Assembly (NCBI GenBank): GCA_021740245.1
Contig: JAIPAE010000010.1
Location: forward strand, 1-40,151
Length of the DNA: 40,151 bases
Reading direction: 5' to 3'
Source: Bacteroidales bacterium
Lineage (GTDB): Bacteria > Bacteroidota > Bacteroidia > Bacteroidales > PWNQ01
Positions 25,701 through 33,059 of this stretch are shown piece after piece. Under the pieces are notes generated by a model, which saw only the letters and a list, made by a program, of their open reading frames with translations, was not told the DNA's origin and made no database searches. Position 1 is the first letter of the stretch, and each line of letters begins with the position of its first letter. Position numbers and translations under genes: made by a program.

Positions 25701-27187
25701 CATAGAATAATGGCGCCTACTAGTGCCGAACCAAATGCAATAGCCATGGGCCGGAACATATCGCCTTCCTGTCCGGTAAGCGTTAGTATGGGGATAAAAA
25801 CAATCAGAATAATCATCTGACCGAAAAAGGCTGTCCGCATCATCCTCCCTGAAGACCAGATGGTAATTTCATTGAGCTTAGCCTGTAATTCTTTCCCTTT
25901 AAGGTTTCTCAACAATTTTACATGCCGGCTGATTTGGAACACAGTAAACTCGATGATAATCAATGCCCCGTCAATAATAATCCCAAAATCGATAGCCCCG
26001 AGACTGATCAGGTTGGCCGAAAAATCAAAAGTATACATAATCCCCAAAGCAAAAAGCAGGGAAAGAGGGATCACCGATGCAGTAATCAATCCCGAGCGCA
26101 AGCTCCCCATGAGCATGATTAAGACAAAAATGACGATTAAGGCTCCCAATGCCAGGTTTTCACTCACTGTGTTCGTGGTTTTGCTAATCAGCGAAGAACG
26201 GTCGAGAAAGGGCTTCATTTGCACGCCCTCAGGTAGTGCTGCCTTAAGCTGTGGCAAGCGTTCTTTTACACTGCCAATTACTTCTGCCGGATTTTCTCCC
26301 CGCAACATCATGATCTTTCCCCCCACAGCTTCACCTTTTCCGTTGTATGTAAAAGCACCAAAACGCGGAGCATATCCATACTTTACATTAGATACATCTC
26401 CAATTTGCAAAGGTGTGCCATTATTGTTTTTAAGGACGATTTTGCGAATATCGTCCAGAGACTGCGTTAAACCCTGTCCCCGAACAAAATAAGCGCGTTT
26501 GTTTTTCTCAATATAGCTTCCACCTGTATTGGCGTTATTTCTCTTTAACGCATTATAAATATCTGTAATAGAAAGGTTATAACTTTGCAGCCGGTCCGGA
26601 TTCACAGCCACTTCGTATTGTTTCAGATAGCCGCCCATGGTGTTGACACCAACCACACCAGGTATATTGATTAATTCCTTTTTCACAATCCAGTCTTGTA
26701 TCTCTCTTAATTCCATGGCATTATAAACTGTATCATAGCCTGGTTTTGTGGATAAAACATACTGGTAAATTTCTCCAAGTCCTGAAGTCATTGGGCCCAT
26801 AGTTGGTTCACCAGCACCTTCAGGCAATTTGGCTGCTGCGCTTTTTAATCTTTCCTTAACCAACTGCCGGGGCTTATACATGCCCATATCTTCCTCAAAA
26901 ACCAAAGTAATATCGGACAATCCGAATTTTGAAACAGACCTTATTTCCTTTAAACCCGGCAAATTTCCCATCTCAAGCTCAATGGGATAGGTGATAAGCC
27001 GCTCTACTTCCTCGGTTGCCAAATCAGGTGTGTAGGTGGTTACTTTTACCTGGTTATTGGTTAAGTCCGGCAGGGTATTCAACGGTAAATTTATTGCTGA
27101 AAAAATGCCCCATCCAATCCAGACCAAAATAAACAAGCCGATTATGAATTTATTCCTGACTGAAAATGCTATGATTCTGTTTATCAT
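22799..27187 (-). CDS. CzcA-type heavy-metal RND pump fused to a TolC-type outer membrane channel
   Basis: 1462 aa. Residues 1-1050 form a full RND pump with two porter loops and about 12 membrane helices. The TM4 proton-relay motif is DFGIIIDGALIIIE (400-413; Asp400, Asp406, Glu413), the form found in divalent-cation exporters (Zn/Co/Cd/Ni) rather than in Cu/Ag pumps such as E. coli CusA. Residues 1080-1462 are a TolC/CzcC-like outer membrane factor of long helices with short strands (FRYSQNEFAG, FSAIELGVRIPVDIW). Between them, 1055-1079, is a complete signal-peptide-like segment, KRINNK then a hydrophobic core and GTIQA/QES. Such fusions are frequent in Bacteroidota. The segment may serve as a thirteenth membrane helix or be cleaved to release the channel. 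Middle gene of the metal operon. Confidence 0.95.
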   Translation of the reverse strand: MINRIIAFSVRNKFIIGLFILVWIGWGIFSAINLPLNTLPDLTNNQVKVTTYTPDLATEEVERLITYPIELEMGNLPGLKEIRSVSKFGLSDITLVFEEDMGMYKPRQLVKERLKSAAAKLPEGAGEPTMGPMTSGLGEIYQYVLSTKPGYDTVYNAMELREIQDWIVKKELINIPGVVGVNTMGGYLKQYEVAVNPDRLQSYNLSITDIYNALKRNNANTGGSYIEKNKRAYFVRGQGLTQSLDDIRKIVLKNNNGTPLQIGDVSNVKYGYAPRFGAFTYNGKGEAVGGKIMMLRGENPAEVIGSVKERLPQLKAALPEGVQMKPFLDRSSLISKTTNTVSENLALGALIVIFVLIMLMGSLRSGLITASVIPLSLLFALGIMYTFDFSANLISLGAIDFGIIIDGALIIIEFTVFQISRHVKLLRNLKGKELQAKLNEITIWSSGRMMRTAFFGQMIILIVFIPILTLTGQEGDMFRPMAIAFGSALVGAIILCLTYVPMMSALFLRPEKSDKPKIADKIIGRVRNGYRIVLGKMLRYRYAVTSVILLLLVSAIFIFGRLGSVFIPQLDEGDFAIHPILQPGTSLSETVEINTKLENVLLNEFPDEVEQVATKIGAGEIPTDPMSLEMAKMIINLKPKEEWKRTETKDELANMMKQEMSATVPGVSFFFSQPIEMLFKHLTTGSTADILMNIYGNNLDTLYQYGQKAKGIISDIPGAGDLNVQKVIGLPQIVIDYDRDKLARYGLDIETVNRTIQAGYSGAKAGIIYEGERQFSQVVRLKEEFRNNPRSMGELLIMRPNGQQVQLKEVADIRMQAGPASISREAVKRKIELDINIGDRDTESFIQAVQQELGDKLDLPKGYNIAYEGEFESLQRAKKRLSWIVPLVLAFIFTLLYFTFNSFKQALLVFSAVPLAAIGGVFSLWIRGMPFSISAGVGFIALFGIAVLNGLVLMSFFNELKSEGMHSVFKRIYHGTDMRLRPVILTALTDALGFLPMAMSTSSGAEVQRPLATVVVGGLVTATLLTLIMLPIIYSFSERIRNIPSLGQIVGRTGKRINNKSLMVGLVLTGLMLPGTIQAQESGKQTTQINDVEDAIEIALENNPYIKEGVLQVKQKQKLKKTTWDLPDTKLAYEKENNAASRENWSVEQEIKNPAEYIAGSKLANQRIAQSKTNLEKRKIQLIKDVRSAYFNVLYAKEKVKLLADLKNIFSELSKAGKLRYETGDVSYLEKVSAQAKYKAIKVAEEEALSLLARNTNTLMNKLFVDDTVSLAETQLNKIAMEESYNGMDSLNSNPDIALFKQQWKTKQAESKAVKSISWPDPFFRYSQNEFAGNESFSAIELGVRIPVDIWAEKGRNQAAKIAAEASYENFLRVKNDMMTAYNNNIKNLETYSRQLDYFEESRLKEANMIIKSASKQYKAGNIDYLQFIQFFDQATQIRLNYLDILKTYNQNIIELQYLIGQ

Positions 27188-27333
27188 TTCATAATAATTT
27201 TATTTCTACTCACTTCATTATTTTATTTTCCCAATACAGAATTATTTCTTACATATCTTCTTCTTTTTCACATCAAAAGAATTAAGTAAGAAATTAGACC
27301 TGATTTGTTTGCCGGTCTGTTAATAAAAAAAAA

Positions 27334-27753
27334 TTAATAGATTGCGGGAGGTGCCCGAAGTGAGTGGGCGATAGAGAGAAATTGTTTTAAGAATATAGCC
27401 CGATAGTCAAAAATTGACGTAATCAGTTCCTTGATCGGCGGAATCTCAATATTGTTAGTGATTCTCGCTATGTAAAAAATAACATTTTCGGATATAGACT
27501 TATTAAAAGAAGAATTGTTTGTCCTCTCTGAAATCAGAATATTAAACGCACGGCAATGGGAATCATGGTCTTTAGGTGTTTTATCCTGAATAGGGGTTTC
27601 ACAGGTTGTTTCGTGCTCTGATGAATGCGTTAACCCAAAATGATGATGGTGCGGCACAGCAGCATGAGCCAAAATAATCAACCCAGCTAATAAAGTAAAT
27701 AATTTTCCTATGTATTGTACTTTTATATCCACTTGTTTACAAAAATAAAACAA
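27334..27753 (-). CDS. Small His-rich membrane/periplasmic protein at head of metal-efflux operon (DUF6769-like)
   Basis: Up to 139 aa. One N-terminal hydrophobic segment (about 15-33, acting as signal or anchor), then VPHHHH (34-38), Cys50 and further His residues (HDSHC) before a C-terminal amphipathic part ending RAPPAIY. Such proteins precede CzcA-TolC genes in Bacteroidota and probably bind or sense the metal. The start is uncertain: TTG at 27753 opens the longest frame, while GTG at 27732 gives a better signal-peptide n-region; a TAttTTTG word overlaps the TTG start at 27740-27747, and a better TATCTTTG box lies just upstream. 146 bp separate it from the pump gene. Confidence 0.7.
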   Translation of the reverse strand: MFYFCKQVDIKVQYIGKLFTLLAGLIILAHAAVPHHHHFGLTHSSEHETTCETPIQDKTPKDHDSHCRAFNILISERTNNSSFNKSISENVIFYIARITNNIEIPPIKELITSIFDYRAIFLKQFLSIAHSLRAPPAIY

Positions 27754-27773
27754 TCAATCAATAAAAAGAACAG

Positions 27774-27781
27774 CAAAGATA
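27774..27781 (-). promoter_or_regulatory. -7 box TATCTTTG of the metal-efflux operon
   Basis: Minus-strand TATCTTTG, 21 bp before the TTG start of the His-rich protein. No standard -33 TTG at 18-20 nt. A second word, TATTTTTG, at 27747-27740 is an alternative. Confidence 0.5.
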
Positions 27782-28373
27782 TAAAAATGTTGATGCAAAC
27801 GGTTTTAAATTTTGTATCCCTTTGCCCCTGTGGATATTGCATGAATCAACAACAGGCTTATTTTTGCCCGGACAAAAGTTCATGCAGGTCTTTAGCGGGA
27901 TATTCCATCGCTTTTCAGGGTTTTCCTGAGCCATTAGAAAGGTCTAACGTTATTGATTTTGAAGGCCAGAGGAAAAGAGAATCCTCCTTAAGGTTCGGTT
28001 GGCAGTTTCTGAGTATGTGCTATGATGCCGAAAAAGAGCATTACGAGCGTAAGTGATTCCTTCATGATTTTTACTTGTTGTTTTGAAACATGCAAAAATT
28101 CTTTATTAAAATTGTTGTGGATAATACTTCAAAAACCAAACCAAAAATATAGGTATACAGGAAAAGCCAAACGGAAGCTCATCCGGCATTATCCCGGACT
28201 TTGTTTTTGCCCCAATTATGGCCCCGAGACTCACATAAATGACGGAAAGTGCATAGCAAGAGTATGAAATTGATTTCCGGCTTGAACACATTTCCGGAGT
28301 GTTTCGATAGCTGGCGCGAAACTCGCTGGGTGCTTCGTGCAGCTCATATTCCTGTATATTATTCAGTAATTTA
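27782..28373. other. Gap between metal operon and restriction island
   Basis: 592 bp. A plus-strand frame from 27715 to 28056 (113 aa) has several Cys but unconvincing composition and overlaps the metal operon promoter, so I do not call it. The right part (about 28240-28370) carries copy A of a repeat shared with 30480-30600. The rest shows nothing recognisable. Confidence 0.4.
28322..28360 (+). repeat. Direct repeat, copy A, left flank of restriction island
   Basis: 39 bp beginning CTCGCTGGGTGCT and ending TATATT, matching 30561-30599 with 3 differences, same orientation. Weaker similarity extends about 80 bp to the left (gtgcatagcaagagtatg versus atgcatagccagggtatg). Copy A ends 14 bp before the stop of the endonuclease gene. 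Confidence 0.75.
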
Positions 28374-29124
28374 TTACTGTCTGCCTGAATTGAATTCTAC
28401 AAGTTTAGCCCAATCTATTTTTCCCTCATCGTCACAGAAATCATTTGCAAATTCTTTAGTAAATTTATTTATCATTGTTGAGTATGATTCGAGGAAGGCA
28501 TCATTTTTCTCTTTAGCCTTATGTCCTAAAGGCTCAATAATGTCTTTATATAAGTTCTCTTGTCCAGAAATAAATTCCCAAAAATATTGACCACAATATT
28601 TATAATAGTCACCTTTATCCGGTTTATTATCACGTCCATAGCAACAACCATTAACAGATGTAACTATAAGACCAGAACTACTTGTCCTTAGAGTCCTTTT
28701 AGCCGTATTAAAATCAGATTTCATCTTAGCAATCTGTCCACTATTTCCCCAGTTTGGTCCTGATTTTATCGTTACGATATATCTTACATTATCTTTGTCA
28801 AACTCTAAATCTATACCTGTGATGCCAGATTTCCATCCACCATATACTTTTTCGTTAATAATTCGCCAGTCCTTCTAACCAGTCACCAAATAAAGCTTCC
28901 TCATTAGATGAAATATAAGCATCAGTAAGTTTTCTAATTATTTGTTCGGCCGTCAGGAGATATTTTGCTTTGAAAAGATAGGGGTTTTTTCTTCTCAAAA
29001 CCGTTTTAAGCTTAAGACTTTTAAGGCTTTCAATTCTTTTTGTATGGAAAATTCCAATGTTATCTTCAACGTATTGAGTTAGGTCTTGTATTTTTAATTG
29101 AATCATATTCATGATTTGGTTCAA
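28374..29124 (-). pseudogene. PmeII-like type II restriction endonuclease, frameshifted
   Basis: The first frame (29124 to 28855) encodes 89 residues: IQLKIQDLTQYVEDNIGIFH, RKNPYLFKAKYLLTAEQIIR, ISSNEEALFGDWLEGLA, then stops. A second frame continues at once (28862 to 28374, 162 residues): IINEKVYGGWKSGITGIDLE, YIVTIKSGPNWGNSGQIAKM, TSVNGCCYGRDNKPDKGDYY, then YCGQYFWEFISG. Joined, they give about 249 residues with the character of PmeII-type endonucleases, the catalytic core being the ID...TIKSGPNWGN segment. An indel near 28856-28866 (one base gained or two lost) breaks the gene; no slippery heptamer is visible, so programmed frameshifting is unlikely. The start overlaps the methyltransferase gene by about 40-59 bp, as in a coupled M-R operon. 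Family name is from recollection of conserved blocks. Confidence 0.8.
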
Positions 29125-29944
29125 ACAATACTAATTTTTTAGGGTCAATTTGCTTTTTAACATAATCATAATATTCTTTATATATATCTATTCCAATTGA
29201 GTGTCTATACATTCTTTGAGCAACAAAATTTGTGGTTCCAGAACCTGTGAATGGGTCAAGGACTGTGTCTCCTTGTTTGGTAAAAAGTTTTATAAACCAT
29301 TCTGGTAAAGCTTCGGGGAATGCAGCGCTGTGTTTTTTATTATTACATTCGGTTGATAAATGAAGCACATTTGTTGGATATGCCTTATCTCTATCTACCC
29401 AATTGGATATGTTTTTACCAAATCCACTCCCAACTTTTGATTCATCACGTCTTTTATCTGTATCACTTAATTTTTTAAATCTAGACTTTGCCCAATCACC
29501 AATCGGCACCATTACCTCTTCCTGGTACATGTTAAATTTCTTATTCTTGTTAAATTGAAGAAGCCTTTCCCAAGCATCTCTGAATCGATTTGGCCATTTT
29601 CCTGGGTAAGAATTCTTTTTATGCCATATAAATTCTTCAGTCCATAGCCATCCTTGTTTCCTCATCTCAAGAATTAGCTCCATCACATAAATACTTCTTT
29701 CACCTTTTACTACTTTTTCTTTAATATTTAAGACAAAAGTACCGGTAGGTTTAAGAACTCGCAATAATTCTTTTGAAATCGGTAGAAACCAATTAACATA
29801 TTCATTTGGATGAATTCCTCCATATGTGCTCTTTCTTTGGTCAGCATAAGGTGGTGAAGTAAAAATCAAATCAACAGAGTTATCAGGTAATTCTTAAAGA
29901 ATTACCTGACTATCTCCTAGTTTTATATCTGTCCTTATTTCCAT
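29066..29944 (-). pseudogene. Beta-class DNA methyltransferase (N4-cytosine/N6-adenine), interrupted by one stop codon
   Basis: Reading from ATG 29944 gives MEIRTDIKLGDSQVIL, a TAA at 29896-29894 (codon 17), then ELPDNSVDLIFTSPPYADQR in the same frame and on to 29066, 292 codons in all. The catalytic motif IV is TSPPY (residues 29-33) and the SAM motif DPFTGSGTT lies near the C-terminus, the order of beta-class enzymes. Relatives read GDSxxxLKELPDNSVDL here, so the TAA stands where Lys (AAA) is expected. Restarting at TTG 29869 would give 267 residues with both motifs but without the GDS segment, so some activity cannot be excluded. The stop is the centre of a perfect palindrome. It would protect DNA from the endonuclease encoded just downstream. 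Confidence 0.85.
29883..29909. repeat. Perfect 27-bp odd palindrome centred on the premature stop
   Basis: Arms of 13 bp (TCAGGTAATTCTT and its exact complement) flank the single base A29896. On the coding (minus) strand that base is the T of the TAA stop at codon 17 of the methyltransferase; the opposite base would give AAA (Lys). Confidence 0.9.
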
Positions 29945-30924
29945 ATGAATGGATGTTTCCTTAATTCTTAAAATTCAGAATACAAATTTAGTCAATTTTG
30001 TTGTCAATTTTAATATGCTGCTTCTTTATTAAATATTGTACATAAAGGCCGTCCGTCTATAAATCTTCGTTATTTTATATATTCATTCTTACTTGATTTG
30101 TAAAGGTAAGGGAAAAATATTGTATTTAGTGAGAGCTCAAAACAATGATCATGAAAATTCAAATGTAAAAAGTATAGCCAAAAGCTGTGATCTTGGTTTT
30201 CAAAAATTTACGAAACCCCTTTATAATGACGTATAAGATCAGGTTTTGGTTATAGCATTCATTCTCCTGCCATAAACATATGTCTTCGCTAGTGCTTAGC
30301 GCTTGTAAGACTGAATTCCTGTTTTCGTAGTCTGTTGCGAATCGGATTTGTATAAACCTAATCCAAAAAATCATTGATAAATAGCGAAAAGTAGAAAAAT
30401 GATGATGTTGAATAAGCCTACTTAGCAAAGATTCTTGCTTCTACTGCTTCAAAACACCTTCCACATAACATACAAAAACATCGTAAAATGCATAGCCAGG
30501 GTATGGATTTCGTTCAACCCTGTTGAATAAAAAAAGATTCCACGTGGTAAACCGGGAATACTCGCTGGGTGCTGCGTGCAGCTCATATTTCTATATATTG
30601 CATACTGTCTTTTATTATTATATCACAGTGGGTTAATAACTCATCCAAAGTTAAAAAATACATCTGAATAGAGCAAAAAATGTTTTCGGATTGATGTTAT
30701 TCCTTTTTAAAGCGATTTTTTTTGACTACTACAAATTTCCATTTTGCCTACCATAAACCCCAAAAAAGTCCGGGCACAAGCACCGGCAAAAGAGCGCCTA
30801 AAAGCATGAAGCTTAATTCATTTCAAGTACTTTAGCAATTTTCCAATACGCACAGTATTGTTTTGGGTATAAACCTCGTGAATCTATGGCTAAATCACGC
30901 TCATCCAGTTTCTCCCTGCACCCA
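29945..30924. other. AT-rich gap upstream of the methyltransferase, repeat copy B
   Basis: 980 bp without a gene I trust. A minus-strand frame at 30159-30428 (89 aa) has the composition of a spurious reading. A TAAATTTG word on the minus strand near 29980-29990 could be the methyltransferase promoter. Copy B of the flanking repeat is at 30561-30599. The right part (30600-30920) holds a poly-T run near 30715-30723 and nothing else recognised. Confidence 0.4.
30561..30599 (+). repeat. Direct repeat, copy B, right flank of restriction island
   Basis: 39 bp matching 28322-28360 with 3 differences and in the same orientation; looser similarity extends leftwards to about 30490. The pair brackets roughly 2.2 kb holding the broken restriction-modification genes. 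Confidence 0.75.
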
Positions 30925-30959
30925 AATAAAAAAGGCCCGTGCGTAATACACAAGCCTTT
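30925..30959 (-). terminator. Rho-independent terminator of tRNA-Arg
   Basis: Minus-strand stem AAAGGCTTGTG / CGCACGGGCCTTT with two G-U pairs, followed by a T tract; it begins 10 nt past the tRNA 3' end. Confidence 0.75.
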
Positions 30960-30968
30960 AATGCATTG

Positions 30969-31042
30969 CGACTCAGAGAGGAATCGAACCCCCAACCTTC
31001 AGAACCGGAATCTGACGCTCTATCCAATTGAGCTACTGAGCC
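30969..31042 (-). tRNA. tRNA-Arg (anticodon CCG)
   Basis: 74 nt on the minus strand. Acceptor GGCTCAG/CTGAGTC with one G-U pair, D arm TAGCTCAATTGGATAGAGC, anticodon stem TCAGA/TCTGA with loop TTCCGGT (anticodon CCG), T arm GGGGG/CCTCT around TTCGATT, discriminator G. CCA is not encoded. It has its own promoter and terminator and lies next to the restriction island, a common setting for integration. Confidence 0.97.
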
Positions 31043-31054
31043 AGTTTTGGAGTG

Positions 31055-31062
31055 CAAAGATA
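31055..31062 (-). promoter_or_regulatory. -7 box TATCTTTG of tRNA-Arg
   Basis: Minus-strand TATCTTTG placed so that transcription starts about 6 nt before the tRNA 5' end. No TTG at 18-20 nt upstream. Confidence 0.65.
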
Positions 31063-31338
31063 ATAAAAGCAACAATTCTTTTTCATGATCTGCTTATAAT
31101 TGATCTTTTTCTTTCTTATCTGCATTTAATAGTATGAATTATTCAGGCATGCCTGCTGATGCCTATGTGGTTGACTAAAAACTGACAAAACACACTATCA
31201 GCTTAAAACCAGAAGTTCAGAATTTTGAGTTAAATTTATTGAGGCCGGACTTTTTATTCATTTTATAAAATTAAAAGTTAATTTTGAATAATTATTGCGA
31301 AAACTGGATTGCAATGATTGGAATAATAAAACCTAAAC

Positions 31339-32634
31339 ATGAAAAAAATTACCTTATTAATCATCTCAATAATTTTGAGTCTGGCCACTCAGGCTCAGGA
31401 TTATAAGATTGACTTCACTGCTTCGGGTGCAAGCAACACACTGGATAGTGTGCATGTTATTAATCTTACCCAAAACAAAGAACTAATGCTTAACGGTACA
31501 GACACCCTGCATTTGTATAAGAACACCGGTATTGGTGAAGAGCATAAAGAAAAGAATGAAATAAGCTTCTATCCAAATCCTTTGAAAAATGGTGAAGGGA
31601 AACTGAGTTTTTACCAAAGCAAAAGTGGTGAAGCGAAAGTAGAAATTTATGATATGGAAGGGAAGCTGCTTTTGTCAAAGCAAGGTAATTTGCAAAGAGG
31701 CCATATTGAATTTATGTTTACCAGCATGCCTACCGGTTTTTTTATGGTTCATGTGAAAAGCTTACGCTTTTCACTTAGTCTGACAATAATCAGTATCGAT
31801 GGCAAGCAGGGAACTCCGGAAATGGAGTTAGTTCAAAACGTTCAAAAAAGTTCAAGCCAGGCGGCAGTGAACAGTACAAAGCTCGTCAAAAGCATCATCG
31901 GTATGCAATACAATGACGGGGAAGCATTAAAACTTACAGGATATGCTGGCAGTTTGACTTCTGTTGATACCATCATTCCCACCCAATCGCAAACCGTGAA
32001 TTTTCTTTTTGGTTCGACTTATCCATCCGGTACCGTCCATTGCATTTCAGGCGGAGCGGCTATTGTGGATGTAACCAACCCAGCCACCGGCAAAACCTGG
32101 ATGGACCGCAATCTCGGGGCAGCACAGCAAGCTACTTCCAGCACCGACAGCCAAGCCTATGGAGACTTATACCAGTGGGGCAGATTTTCCGATGGTCACC
32201 AATGCCGCAATAGTAACACAACAAATAGCCAATCCAATAGTGATACTCCGGGACATGATGACTTTATATTAGAAAGTGGTGATTGGCGATTATTACCAAA
32301 CAACAATTTATGGCAGGGTGTAAATGGCACCAACAATCCTTGCCCTAATGGTTATCGATTACCTACTTATACTGAACTAAACAATGAGCGAAAATCTTGG
32401 TCTACCTCCGATGCAGCCGGTGCTTATGCATCTGTTCTTAAAATGCCCTTAACAGGTCGCCGAAACAACTACAGTGGTTCGCTCAACAATGTTGGCACAC
32501 AAGGCTTCTACTGGAGTAGTTTTGTTGAAAGTTCCTCTGATAATTCCTATTTTCTGGGAATCTTCAGCAACGTTGCCTATGTGAGTGCCAGTATCCGTGC
32601 TTTTGGCTACTCTGTTCGCTGCATCAAGGATTGA
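31339..32634 (+). CDS. Secreted FISUMP-domain protein with an internal T9SS-like sorting module
   Basis: 431 aa. Signal peptide ending LATQA/QDY. Residues 74-141 look like a type IX secretion C-terminal sorting domain (ISFYPNPLKNGEGKLSFYQ, VEIYDMEGKLL, MPTGFFMVHVKS), but here it is internal, not terminal. A linker (160-225) leads to a C-terminal FISUMP domain (about 243-431; VTNPATGKTWMDRNLGA, YQWGRFSDG, NPCPNGYRLPTYTEL, GFYWSS, then YSVRCIKD), a C-type-lectin-like fold found in surface proteins of Fibrobacter and Bacteroidota. Presumably surface-exposed or secreted; ligand unknown. A TAATTTTG word at 31279-31286 may be its promoter. A palindrome-rich repeat follows the gene. Confidence 0.88.
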   Translation: MKKITLLIISIILSLATQAQDYKIDFTASGASNTLDSVHVINLTQNKELMLNGTDTLHLYKNTGIGEEHKEKNEISFYPNPLKNGEGKLSFYQSKSGEAKVEIYDMEGKLLLSKQGNLQRGHIEFMFTSMPTGFFMVHVKSLRFSLSLTIISIDGKQGTPEMELVQNVQKSSSQAAVNSTKLVKSIIGMQYNDGEALKLTGYAGSLTSVDTIIPTQSQTVNFLFGSTYPSGTVHCISGGAAIVDVTNPATGKTWMDRNLGAAQQATSSTDSQAYGDLYQWGRFSDGHQCRNSNTTNSQSNSDTPGHDDFILESGDWRLLPNNNLWQGVNGTNNPCPNGYRLPTYTELNNERKSWSTSDAAGAYASVLKMPLTGRRNNYSGSLNNVGTQGFYWSSFVESSSDNSYFLGIFSNVAYVSASIRAFGYSVRCIKD

Positions 32635-33059
32635 TCCCGTTGAATATTTGCTTCACTGCGTTACTCAAATTAAACATTGCAAGCTCTCTGCTTTTGAAAT
32701 ATTTTTTTAGTTTTGTATAATAATACTCATTGGGATAAAATCAGAAGGGCTAAAGCCCTGAGATTTTTTCCGGGTAATCAAATCATATAATCTCTGCCCT
32801 AAAGGACAGAGCAATTAAGGGCTGAGCAATTAAAGGACAGAGCAATTAGGGGCCAAAGCCCCAATTGCCCCGGCCTTTAGGCCGGGGATTGAAATTAAGA
32901 CCCCAACTGCCTCTCCGGCCTTCAGGCCACAAAGTCACAGATAGAGCACAGAGAAAAATCAGAAAAACAATTTTCATTTATCGTGGATAGACATCCGTTA
33001 ATGCAGAGAAGTCCCGAAAATTTTTATAATTTTATATCAGAAAAAAGCGAAGTACAAAA
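32635..33059. other. Intergenic gap holding repeat copy A
   Basis: 425 bp between the FISUMP gene and the thioredoxin-fold lipoprotein. Positions 32746-32887 are a palindrome-rich repeat; around 32900-32960 there are further palindromic words (ccggccttcaggcc) and ccacaaagtcacagata, another word typical of Bacteroidota intergenic repeats. No gene is seen. Confidence 0.5.
32746..32887 (+). repeat. Palindrome-rich (REP-like) repeat, copy A
   Basis: A string of hairpins: AGGGCTAAAGCCCT, TCTGCCCTAAAGGACAGA, GGGGCCAAAGCCCC and CCCCGGCCTTTAGGCCGGGG. The same order, with extra sequence in the middle, recurs at 35407-35576 in the same orientation. Confidence 0.85.

Noticed and set aside
25860-26492. 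210-aa frame antisense to the CzcA gene
   Set aside because: Shadow of a long conserved gene on the other strand; no independent evidence.
27715-28056. Plus-strand 113-aa reading frame
   Set aside because: It overlaps the start and promoter of the metal operon, has no recognisable domain, and its composition is unlike neighbouring genes.
28860-28866. Programmed frameshift in the endonuclease gene
   Set aside because: No slippery heptamer or downstream stimulatory hairpin is visible, and the partner methyltransferase is also broken.
30159-30428. Minus-strand 89-aa reading frame near repeat copy B
   Set aside because: Low complexity, no start context, lies in repeat-associated noncoding sequence.
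28322-30599. Insertion sequence or transposon carrying the restriction genes
   Set aside because: The flanking repeats are direct, not terminal inverted repeats, and no transposase or integrase is present.
32746-32887. CRISPR array
   Set aside because: Repeated units are palindromic hairpins of varied sequence and spacing, without regular repeat-spacer periodicity or cas genes.
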